From Corythucha ciliata (taxonomy: Eukaryota; Arthropoda; Insecta; Hemiptera; Tingidae), in the NCBI GenBank assembly GCA_038030265.1, contig CM075942.1, positions 64,670,926-64,734,925 on the forward strand: a stretch of 64,000 nt of DNA, written 5' to 3'. The translations under genes and the position numbers were made by a program. Shown here one piece after another: positions 48,116 through 57,800 of this stretch. The notes below the pieces were generated by a model. That model saw only the letters and a program-made list of their open reading frames with translations. It was not told the DNA's origin and did no database searches. Position 1 is the first letter of the stretch; each line of letters starts with the position of its first letter.

Positions 48116-49340
48116 TGCCTATGCTTAATTTGGCTACTTTCATCGGCATGTTTAGTGCACCTGACTCAACGGCTAAGACAATATGCAAATCCATAGAAAC
48201 AATGCTTATAGCGCTGAACCTCAGCATCCAAAATTTGCGAGGTCACTGCTTTGACGGAGCCGCTGCAATGTCGGGCCGTTTGAGCGGGGTTCAAAAGCGT
48301 TTACGAGACCGGCAACCGAAGTCATTGTTCGTACACTGTTCAAATCATTCTCTGGACCTCGTTCTACAAGAATCAGCGAAACATTGTGATCTCATATCAG
48401 ACTCATTAGTTCTAGTTCGTCAAGTATCAAATATGATTTTAGAATCAGCCAAACGCAAAGCCATATTCAAGGACATAGTCATGGAGCTATGAGCTAGAGA
48501 TGGACAGTGAGGGTGAAAGCTCTTTCTCCATTCGTTAATAACTATGAACGCGTCAGAAACACGTTGGATCAGATTCTAGAAGACGCGTCTTCATTGACTG
48601 GTGAGGTAAAGTCAAAAATTCGTGGATTTCGCCGAAAAATGTGCAAATCGAAGACGTTCTTTATGCGAAAAATATGCATAGCTATTTTCGCCCCATGCGA
48701 AGATTTAGCAAGAGCTCTTCAAAGCCCAGATTACACGGCTCATGGAGCGAAACATTCCTCGATGACTCTGTTGGACAAATTAAACGGCATGGGAGACAAC
48801 ACATTCAATTCTTTGTGGGATGTGGCACTTGCAAAACAAGCGGAAATTCAGCTGGAATTTGCACCAGAATGTCGAAAAAAAGTTCGAACACGGTGACGGT
48901 TCACCATATGTCGTACTTGATGAGAAATCAGGGCTTCGCAAGGCGTTTATTGAAGTTCTTGATTTGATCAAAGCCGAAATAGTAAGGCGCTTCAGTCAGC
49001 GGAGTATGGACATACTCATCAGTTTGGAGAAAATTGTCATCAATGCGTCCAAGTATTCCCAGGAGGAAGTAGAAACTGCCCTAGGAGTGTTCAAGGAAGA
49101 CTTCGACGTGAATCGTTTATGCGCTCAACTGACTCTGCTGCCCTCTGCCATTGAAAGTGTCATCGATCTCGATGCTAGCGTTTCTCGAATAGGAAAAGAA
49201 TTTAAAGACTTACCAACTAGATGGATATAATGAATGAATCTGTCGCCGGTATTTTTAATTAATAAATTAATTAAACTGATGTTATCCGGACTACGATGGA
49301 AGGGCTTAGCCCAACACGATTCGAGTTTCGAGAAAAAATG

Positions 49341-49413
49341 GCTCCCCGGCGGGATTTGAACCCGCAACCTCTGGATTACCAGTCCAGCACGCTGCCAATT
49401 GCGCCACGGAGAC
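49341..49413 (-). tRNA. tRNA-like gene, anticodon GGT (Thr), copy 2
   Basis: Same cloverleaf as copy 3. Box A is TGGCGCAATTGG and box B GGTTCAAATCC, both matching the Pol III consensus, and a T6 terminator lies three bases beyond the 3' end on the minus strand. The only acceptor defect is G1:G72. Confidence 0.65.
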
Positions 49414-49728
49414 GCCCTTGGGAGTCGTACTCCGAGGGATAAGCTAAGCCGAACCCCACCCAGGTCCATTGTTTCTCGAAACTCTATCGTGTTGTCGAAT
49501 CGTGTTGGGCTAAGCCCTTCCATCGTCGTCCGGATAACATCAGTTTAATTAATTTATTAATTAAAAATACCGGCGACAGATTCATTCATTATATCCATCT
49601 AATAACATCTAGATAAGATAAAATTCGGCGTGGTTTACCGATCAGGAGAAGCACCTAGAGTTTCGAGAAACGATGGACCTGGGTGGGGTTCGGCTTAGCT
49701 TATCCCTCGGAGTACGACTCCCAAAGGC

Positions 49729-49801
49729 GTCTCCGTGGCGCAATTGGCAGCGTGCTGGACTGGTAATCCAGAGGTTGCGGGTTCAAATCCCGCCGGGGAG
49801 C
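49729..49801 (+). tRNA. tRNA-like gene, anticodon GGT (Thr), copy 3
   Basis: Identical to copy 2 in the tRNA part: intact box A and B, perfect D (one G-T), anticodon and T stems, T33, A37, then CCATTTTTT. The close T-run would end a Pol III transcript right after the tRNA, unlike a typical SINE whose body is transcribed through. Thr identity is read from the anticodon only; the body resembles initiator Met (GTGGCGCA, AGCGTGCTGG, CCAGAGGT). Confidence 0.65.
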
Positions 49802-52045
49802 CATTTTTTCTCGAAACTCGAATCGTGTTGGGCTAAGCCCTTCCATCGACGTCCGGATAACATCAGTTTAATTAATTTACTAGTCTCAAAAACGACATTG
49901 CATTCATAAACGGTCACTTTACATTTTTAATAGAAACTATTAGATTACTAACCAATTACTACTCTAGCTATGTTGGATCAAGTGGAAAAATTGATCACGC
50001 TGCTAAAGACTGTGCCGGCAACAACAGCCACTGCAGAAAGGTCGTTTAGCGCCTTGAACCGTTTGAAGACGAAACTGGGGTGGGCAACCAGCTAGGCACG
50101 GATCCACAGTAATGGTGGGGGGGGGGGTGCGCACGTCTAGAGAAAAAGTTCTTGTTCGCGGATAATATCTAGAAAAGGGCATTTTGCAGCTAAGACAGAG
50201 GAAAAACACCCATTCAAGGCTAAAATTGAGAAATAGCGCTGGTTCACTTTAAACTTGAGAAATAAATCTCGTTATTTGCGGTTGAAATTGAGAAAACACG
50301 CCAATTTGCGATTTCGCGATGCAAAGTTAAGAACGGAATTAAGAAAATGCGCTAATTCACGGTTTATAGAATTATTTTCACAGCTAAAATTGACAAAATA
50401 AATTGCTCGTTCAATGTAGAGTTGAGAAAAATCACTCATTTGCGGCTGGAATTGCGGAAAAGCGCCAATTCACGGCTAAAATTGAGAAATGGAGCTCATT
50501 CACGCAGGTAAAATTGAGAGAAGGCGCCAGTTCGTGGTTTCTCAAACATCGGTAAACATCGCGAGAAAGAGCTAATTGACCGTTTTTATACATATATATG
50601 GCAAGTTTGCGGGTAAAATTGAGAAAGAGCGTGACTTAGCGCATTCATTTTTGTAAAAAGTGCTTATTCACGGCTAAAATTACGGAAAATTGTTCGTTAG
50701 CCCGTGAAATTGAGGGGTCAAAATTAATAGAATTCGCTCTCACGCGGATTATGTGAGCCTTTTCACTGCTAAAATTTGAAGGGAGAAAAAATTGCTCAAG
50801 GCAGAATTAGGAAAAAGCACTAATTTTCGGTTAGAATTCAGGGAAAACGAATTCGCAAAATTGTCACCGTTTGTTGTTGATTGGTGGAATTCTCGTGGCT
50901 AAAATTGAGAAATAGCGTTCATCCACATGTGAAATTGAGGAAAAACTGGTTTTTTGCGGCTGAAACTGACAGAACGCACCAATTTGCAGTTAGGCGATGC
51001 CCAGTGCTGGCCGTAATTGAAATAGCATATCAAAAATGCGTTATTTCACGTTTTTTTTTAGACCTTTTCACGGCTAGAATGAAGAAAATGGGCTAGTTCG
51101 AGTTAGAATTGAGAAAAAGCACTCAGTTTCAGCTAAAGTTAAGAAAAACGTCAATTCGAGGCTAAAAACAGTACTCATTCACGAGTAAAATCGGGGGGGG
51201 GGGGGGAACTCTGTGCAACTACTCCGGGGGTTCACCCCGCACCCTCTATCAGACGAAAATCGGTAATATTCGTGGCTATAGTTGCTAAAAAGCGCTGATT
51301 CGTGGTCTCGCGGTGCAACTTCAAGACGGAAATTAAGAAAAAATCGCTGATTCGCGGTGCGTGGAGGCCACTCTACGAATAAATTGTGGAAATCAACGCA
51401 AAAGTGTTGTATTTTGGCAAACCCCGCGGTAAAAGTTGAGAAACACGCTACAATATTGACAAATAAAAGACGTTTTCAGGTTAAAATTGGACAAAAATAG
51501 CAAATTCACGACTGAAATGGCGGAAAACCGCCAATTCGCGTATGAAAAGGGAATAGGATGCTGAATGGCCACGAAATTAGTACAAACCGCTATTTCACAG
51601 CTGAAATTGGGAAAAAACGCTAATTTGCAATTTGCAGATATATTAAGTTATGGAAAAACGTTAATTCGCGGATACAAAATGAAGAAAATCACTAATTCGC
51701 GGCAAAAATTGAAAAAATCACTAACTAGCGCAGCAAAAATTTTAAAAAACGTCAATTTTTAGTTCAAATTGGGGAAAAATGCTAATTCTCAGTTAAAAAT
51801 GGAAAAAATTGCTAATTTGCAGCTTAAATTGAGTCAAACGCCAATTCTTGGCAAAAATTGACAAAACTCGGTAGGTAATACACGGGTTGGAAATGTTACC
51901 ACGCTGCTAAAATTTATAAAAAGCGAAAATTCGCTGCTAAAATTGAGAGACATCACTAATTCTCGAATTAAAACGTCAATTCGAGGAAAACCTCAATTCG
52001 AGGCTAAAAACAGTAATCATTCACGAGTAAAATCGGTGGGGGGGG

Positions 52046-52520
52046 GGAAACTCTGTGCAACTACTCTTGAGTAAAACTGGATCCACGCCTGTGGGCCAGC
52101 TTCATTCACTAGCAAAAATATCAGATGCACCATTGCCTTTTTTGCAGGCTTATAACAGGATCTGGAGGTTAGAATCGCGTCAATTCGCGGTCATCGGAGA
52201 CTAAATTTGCACAGAAACGGCCACTATCCGTCAAAAAATTAATGTCTGCTGGAAAACTGTCGTTTGTACCCTTCTATTTCGGATTTTATGTCGAAAACCT
52301 GACACTTCTCCCCCCTCCCGGAAAGTGATACTTTTGGAGCTAAACTTGGAATCCTAGACCTGAGACGGGTAAACAGAGCTGGCATTTCCTCTCCCACCAC
52401 AAGTCTGGATGGCAGAGTGGGGTAAACACGATTTGAGCTAGCCAAAAACACACGAAAATTGCGCGTCGAACCTGCGAAAATGGGATTTTAGTGTGAAAAA
52501 TCGGTTTTCAAGTAAAGCCG
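52046..52520. other. Interior of the hAT element left of the copia insertion; no gene
   Basis: After the last array units and a G-run at about 52036, this stretch has no recognised coding or repeat feature. The last five bases AGCCG are the copia target duplication. Confidence 0.4.
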
Positions 52521-52705
52521 TGTCATAGTCATGTGGAAATGGCTTTGCTATTAATTTATCGTTTTTGTTAATTGCTCACATGTTTATATTTTTCCCCTTC
52601 TCAGTCTTTGTTTTGACTTGTAACAATTAATTTTACAAACACACGTATTTTACACGTATTAAAATGACTTTTCGTTAAAGACCTTTGATTTACCCAAAAT
52701 TAACA
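52521..52705 (+). repeat. Copia 5' LTR
   Basis: 185 bp, TG...CA-type boundaries (TGTCATAG...TTAACA). It carries a 23-bp segment with a TTTTACA-type duplication (ACACGTATTTTACACGT) that is absent from the 3' LTR. No clear TATA box or poly(A) signal could be fixed. Confidence 0.88.
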
Positions 52706-52791
52706 GGTTATGGGCTGTAAGTGCGCGTAATTTCATTGCAAAAATCTAAATTTCGCGTTAAAAGTTTTTTTTCTTTTTTCTTTTTTTCGAA

Positions 52792-54164
52792 ATGAATGAT
52801 CCTTTCGTTTTGCCTCACCAAGATATAGAGGTGTTGCCTCTATATTGGAAGAAAGGCAAGTACACTATGTCTTAAACTCGACATATGAGGACATTCAGGG
52901 CCAAGAAAGAAAGGAAAAGTTCACGCAGAACGACGCAAAAGCACGAGCTACAATAATACAATGCATTTCGGACAAGCATTTGGACCTAGTAAAGGATGCT
53001 AAGACAGCTCAAGAAATGATGCAAGCCCTCGAAAATGTTTTTCAAAGGAAAAGTGTGTTCACCAAGCTAACTCTCAAGAAGAAACTCCTTACATTGAAGT
53101 GTGGAATAAACGAAAAGTTGGAAGACCATTTTCTACATTTTTACTCGATCATACGGGAATTGGAAAACGTGGGAAGCAAGCTGGAAGAATCGGACAAGGT
53201 ATGCCACCTACTTTTGTCCCTTAACGACAATTTTGAAAATGTCATCACAGCCATTGAAACATTGAATACCGAGATAACAATGGATTTTGTAAAATCACGA
53301 CTACTAGACGAGGAATTGAAATTATCCACCAGGAACCGAAAAATGTCGAACGATGCTGATGAAGTTGGCTTTAGAGCTCAATCTCGATCGTGCTTTGAAT
53401 GTGGAGACCCATCCCATTTTAAAAAGGACTGTCCCAAACTTCTTTACAATTTCAGACAAGGAGGGGCACGAGGTCAAAGGGGTCAGTTTTCGACCAGAGG
53501 TCGAAGAGGATTCAGAGGTCATGGCCGTGGAGGACAAGGCAAAGCTTTCGTCAGTGATGTTTGTTTCGTCGCTTTGAATCGCGGTGATGGTCCGCTAAAA
53601 GAAAATTCGTTCATCCTTGACTCTGGTGCTACTCATCATATGGTGAAAAGTGATCTTGAACCACTCATGACAGACGTAACCGTTTTGAATCACGCTGTCA
53701 AAATAAGGATCGCTAATGGTTCTACATTAATCGCCACTAAAAAAGGTAATCTTCATCTACACTGCCAAAATCGTACCGTAAATTTGGAAGCCTTATTGGT
53801 GCAAGGATTAAAACACAATCTCCTAGCTGCTTCAGAGATAACTAGTCGCGGGCATAAAATAATCATGCAAGAAAAACAGTCGATTTTGTGTGGTACGAAT
53901 TTTTGTATAATCCTCAAACGTTGTCATGGATTATATGTTTTAGACCCCGATCGTAACGGTGAAGACAAAAAGTGCTTACTCACCTCAACGGAGGAGGACT
54001 TGTGGCACAGAAGACTCGGACACTTAGGAAGAGATGGCCTAAAGGTGCTGAATCTACCTATTTTAAAACAAAAATGCTCCACTTGCGTAGAAGGAAAGGC
54101 AAAAAGAACACCGTTTCCAGCAAGAGTCAAAATCGAAGCAAATAGGAGAGCTTATTCATTCTGA
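52792..54164 (+). pseudogene. Copia gag-protease-integrase N-part, defective start and 3' frameshift
   Basis: An ATG at 52792 opens only 27 codons (MNDPFVLPHQDIEVLP...) and stops at 52875. The main frame is open from about 52845 without an ATG until about 53017, so the gag start has a frameshift, probably with an internal deletion. In that frame (439 codons) are the UBN2/gag helices, a CX2CX4HX4C zinc knuckle (residues 183-196), an RG-rich tail (203-233), the protease DSGAT (259-263), and the integrase zinc site H388, H393, C411, C414. The frame ends at 54164. An indel near 54130-54145 shifts the reading into the next ORF, where ELIHSDVRGPV continues the integrase. Confidence 0.88.
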
Positions 54165-56637
54165 TGTACGCGGACCGGTCAAACCAGCGACTTGGGACAA
54201 TCAACAGTATTTTCAGGTGATAGTTGACGACTATTCTCATTTCACTGTTGTTTATCTCCTAAAAACCAAAGAAGAAGCTGGATACAACATCATGAGCTAT
54301 GTACGTAAATTGGAGAGGCAATATGACGTCAAAGTGAAACGAATTCGTACCGATCGTGGAGGCGAGTTTACTTCAAACGTTTTGAAAAATTTCGTAAACG
54401 AACGAGGCATCAAAATGGAGTACACGATCAGTCATAACCCTCAAATGAATGGTGTTGCCGAACGAATGAACCAACAACTTCAGAATATGGTCAGAACGAA
54501 ACTCATCGAATCAAAGGTACCGACATTTTTATGGGGGGAAGCTATACGTTCCTCGGCCTATGAACTAAATCGATCACCAACGACGACGCTGCCAAAAGGT
54601 GTCACTCCAGCACAAATCTGGTATGGGAAAAATGATCTTTCAAAATTAAAAATATTCGGTTGTCGAGCATGGTCTCTCATTCTGCCAAAAAATAAAAAAT
54701 TCGAACCTCGAGCTCAACGAGGTGCTATGATTGGTTACAGTGACGGAGGATATAGGGTATGGTTACCCTCAGCTCACAAAGTCGTCACATCTCGTCACGT
54801 TACATTTGATGAAAGCGTCATGCAATACACTGGAGAAGACGCCAGAGTTAAGAACAGTGTTCTACCAGTCTCGACAAATGTGCCCATCTCACAAATGTAC
54901 GATGAAATAAACGAAGAAAGAGACGAGAACACAGTTGAAGCTCAACCGGACTTGAACACAGTTGACGCTCAACCCGACTTGAACACAGTTGACGCTCAAC
55001 CGGACTTGATTACGGATGACGCTCAAACGGATTTGAATATCGAACGCGAATACTTTGAAGAAACAGAAACGGAACCTAGAAAATCAAGTAGAGGAACAAA
55101 AATACCCAGTCATCTGAAAGATTTCGAGATTTACTCCGCGTACTGCATGTTGACTGCAAGCGACGAGGAGCCACCATCGTACGAAGAAGCCGTAAAAGAG
55201 ATTAGCTGGCAGGAGGTGATTAAAAAGGAACTCGACTCGCATGAAAAACTAAATACTTGGTCACCAGCTACTCTTCCTCAAGGGAAAAAGGCAATAGACA
55301 CGAAATGGGTGTTCAAAGTGAAGCAAGACGGAACCAAAAAAGCTCGATTGGTAGCTAAAGGCTATCATCAGACATCGACAGATTTAATTTATTCGCCGGT
55401 CTGTAGAATTTCAACCGTCAGGATCCTACTTTCGTGCGCTATCCAAAACGACTGGCCACTTCAACAAGTTGATGTTCCTACAGCATTTTTAAACGGAACT
55501 CTTTCGGAAGAAATTTTTATTAAGAAGCCTAAAGGAGTGGATGGTCAACCCTGTCAAATTCTAAAATTGAATCGGGCTCTGTATGGGTTAAAATGTTCGC
55601 CGAAAGTGTGGAATGATACTTTTTCCGGTGTTATGACTAGTCTTGACTTCAAACGTTCGCAATATGACTGTTGTCTCTACACAAATTCAAAAGATTTTGT
55701 CGTTCTCTTCGTAGACGACGCGATCATAACAGGTGACAAACAAGAAGTTCAAAAATTGATCAAATCCTTAAAAGAAAAATTCAATATAAAGTGTCTTGGA
55801 GAAGTGTCTACATTTCTGGGTATGGAGGTAACGAAGGATAAAAACCGACTAATCATCAGACAGACAAAAATGATAAATAAACTCCTTGCGCTGTTTAAAA
55901 TGGAAGACTGCAACGTCGTCAAGACTCCTATGGAAACTGGTTTTGATATCGACGGAGACTCGGACTTATTAGACGTTCCATACAGGAAGTTGGTGTGCAG
56001 CTTAATGTATTTGTCTCTGACAACGCGTCCAGACATCTCTTTTGGTGTGACTTTACTAACAAGAGTTCTGGACAAACCCACTTCAAAAACCTGGCTAGCT
56101 GCAAAGCGAATCCTGCGATATCTGAAAGGAACTCGAAATTACGGTTTAACTTTTGATAAGAAGGAATCTTCGGTCACTGGATTCTCCGATTCAGATTGGG
56201 CTGCAGACAAAATAAATAGAAAAAGTGTAAGCGGATTTGTGGGCTTACACAACGGTAATGTGGTCGCGTGGTCTTCAAAAAAGCAATCATGCGTGGCGCT
56301 ATCAACTGCCGAAGCAGAATACATCGCTGCATCCTTAGCGGCACAAGAGATGACCAACATAAGAGGCGTAGCCGGCGAGTTCGAAGGAGAAATGAAGAAG
56401 GCTGTTCTATATGTTGACAACATGGGCGCAATTTGTTTGACGAAAACGAATGACAACTCTAAACGCGTGAAACATGTCGACATGAGATATCACTATATCA
56501 GAGATTTATTTGAAAAAAAAAACATAGACATAAAATACATCCGGTCATCAGAAAATCCAGCCGATCTGCTAACTAAAGCCTTGCCGACTGAATTTTTTTT
56601 TAAATTTTGCCACCACCTGAAACTTGCATTTCCTTAA
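54140..56637 (+). CDS. Copia integrase core, reverse transcriptase and RNase H
   Basis: The open frame starts upstream of the first ATG (54217), just after the indel, and runs to TAA at 56637. The integrase triad is D in HSDVRGP, then D46 (RTDRGGEF) and E82 (NGVAERMN), numbered from 54217. A linker holds four 9-residue tandem units (about 239-275). RT follows: WVFKVKQDGT, then a shortened YSPV segment, QVDVPTAFLNG, and FVDD (498-501) as catalytic centre. RNase H has D658, E701 and D734, and ends with NPADLLTKALP. The segment between GYHQT and YSPV is several residues shorter than in typical copia RTs. The protein would be active only as part of a full polyprotein, which the upstream shift prevents. 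Confidence 0.9.
54931..55041 (+). repeat. 27-bp in-frame tandem repeat in the copia linker
   Basis: Four consecutive copies encoding (V/D)(E/D)AQPDLNT-type nonapeptides, the last diverged. It lies between the integrase and RT domains, where copia elements tolerate length change. Confidence 0.8.
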
Positions 56638-56667
56638 TTTGCAATTAATGTTTTTATTGAGGGGGGA

Positions 56668-56829
56668 TGTCATAGTCATGTGGAAATGGCTTTGCTATTA
56701 ATTTATCGTTTTTGTTAATTGCTCACATGTTTATATTTTTCCCCTTCTCAGTCTTTGTTTTGACTTGTAACAATTCATTTTATTAAAATGACTTTTCGTT
56801 AAAGACCTTTGATTTACCCAAAGTTAACA
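56668..56829 (+). repeat. Copia 3' LTR
   Basis: 162 bp; like the 5' LTR but lacking 23 bp in the TTTTA/ACGTATT region. Ends TTAACA, followed by the AGCCG duplication. Confidence 0.88.
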
Positions 56830-57099
56830 AGCCGACCGTCGAAATCGGGTTGTTAGCAACAAACATAGGCAAATTTTTGATATTTGGTGAAACTGGTAAG
56901 CGAAAATGTGTTGTTTTTTTTAGTGAGAAAAATCCGCAAAATTGGTTTTATGGAGAGGAATATAAGAAAGCCAGAACAGTGATTTTTTTGTGGGTGGGCA
57001 GCTGCCCCACGAAATCTGCGCTTTTAATTTTAGGGGAGGGCAACTGCCCACCTCTGCCCCCCGCTGGCTACACCCATGCCGCTACATATTTTCTCTTAA

Positions 57100-57237
57100 G
57101 GCCCGTTCACAAGCTCTATGTTTTCGTTGCGTGGTGTCAATGGAACCTATCAAAATGCTTCATTTTTCGAGGGAGTAAATTCATTTGGTTGCACATCAGA
57201 CTCCACGCAACGCAAACATAGAGCTTGTGTACGGGCC
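57100..57237. mobile_element. MITE with GGCCCGT ends
   Basis: 138 bp; left GGCCCGTTCACAAGCTCTAT pairs with right ATAGAGCTTGTGTACGGGCC, and the arms extend through GTTGCGTGG/CCACGCAAC. GGCCCGTT ends resemble PIF/Harbinger elements, but the flanking trinucleotides (TAA, TGT) do not match. Confidence 0.7.
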
Positions 57238-57800
57238 TGTAGCAATGCTCCCGCATTCAGAATCTAAACGTAATTGTATAAAGGGTGTAACGGGAAAATG
57301 GGGCACAATTGAAATGGGTGATTCTACATCACATATGGGTCAAAAATGACTATATGGACCATGGTCCGAATATTAACCGTTTCTGAGAAAATCGCAGTTT
57401 TCCTGATTGTCAATGCATCAGGCGTTTTCTTCAAAACTCGGTCGGTTTCTTAGCAACCATTGATCGTGGGAAAATTTCAAGGACACCGTTGGAAAGAGCA
57501 CAACATTTCCTTCAAGATGATCGTAAAGTAAGGGTAGTTCGTGAAATTTTGACGCCCTTTACGCTCGGCTGAGTAGCCGCTTCCTTGAATTTCTCTATTC
57601 TTACTTGTTATTCAGCCAGCTGTAATTTTACTGGCAGCTCTCGGAGGAAGAGTAGGACTTCATGAAAAACTTCTACAACTATTAGGCTTTCAAATGACCT
57701 GCTTGATTCGTTGATTCGGGGTTTTGTCCTTCGTTTCTTGGAGCTACAGTTCAAAATGCATGAAGCCCCTGTCTAAATCGTTGGGAAACGATCGTCAATC

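Larger units (their letters stand above)
49219..49880. repeat. Inverted pair of tRNA-containing repeats inside the hAT pseudogene
   Basis: The left part (49219 to about 49500) is the inverted form and the right part (about 49505-49878) the direct form of the unit at 46746. Its tail includes TTTAATTAATTTATTAATTA, GACAGATTCATTCATTATAT and the CTAGATAAG block. The two tRNA copies thus face opposite ways, 315 bp apart. Confidence 0.7.
48120..50085 (+). pseudogene. hAT transposase pseudogene (ZMYM/THAP12-like), frameshifted and split
   Basis: Frame 1 to 48492 contains ALNLSIQNLRGHCFDGAAAM and HCSNHSLDLVLQE, the conserved RNase H-like core of the hAT transposases related to zinc-finger MYM and THAP12 proteins. 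After a stop, frame 2 (48507-48896) and then frame 3 (48820-49230) carry the helical middle part (ending near ALGVFKEDFD). The repeat with two tRNA copies then splits the gene at 49219-49880. The C-terminal dimerisation motif TTATAERSFSALNRLKTKL resumes at about 49970-50085. It is cut off there by the end of the next element. At least two frameshifts, an insertion and missing ends make it non-functional. It shows that hAT transposases of this type existed in the genome. Confidence 0.75.
52521..56829 (+). mobile_element. Ty1/copia LTR retrotransposon, nearly complete
   Basis: LTRs 52521-52705 (185 bp) and 56668-56829 (162 bp) start TGTCATAG and end TTAACA. The right one lacks 23 bp. A 5-bp duplication AGCCG flanks it (52516-52520, 56830-56834). 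The primer site GGTTATGGGC at 52706-52715 is complementary to the anticodon region of initiator tRNA-Met, the known priming mode of copia. A purine tract lies at 56659-56667. The order gag, protease, integrase, RT, RNase H defines Ty1/copia. The LTRs otherwise differ at only a few bases, so insertion is fairly recent, yet coding defects make this copy unlikely to act alone. Confidence 0.92.
50086..57078 (-). mobile_element. Inverted copy of the 28355 hAT family, interrupted by a copia element
   Basis: The left part starts GGTGGGCAACCAGCTAGGCA, the inverted counterpart of about 29942 in the 28355-29972 element, but the outermost ~30 bp (CAGGGGCGTAGCC...) is missing where it meets the hAT pseudogene. 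The right end at 57078, inverted, reads CATGGGTGTAGCCAGCGG and the following GTGGGCAGTTGCCC. Family A units run inverted at 50140-51190 and 51250-52030. Part of the interior (51220-52050) matches the internal end of the 33880 family. Copia inserted at 52521. Confidence 0.7.

Noticed and set aside
46838..49801. The tRNA copies as heads of a conventional SINE
   Set aside because: A T6 terminator follows the tRNA directly, so a Pol III transcript would not include a body. No A-rich or LINE-like tail was seen. The possibility is kept only as an alternative.
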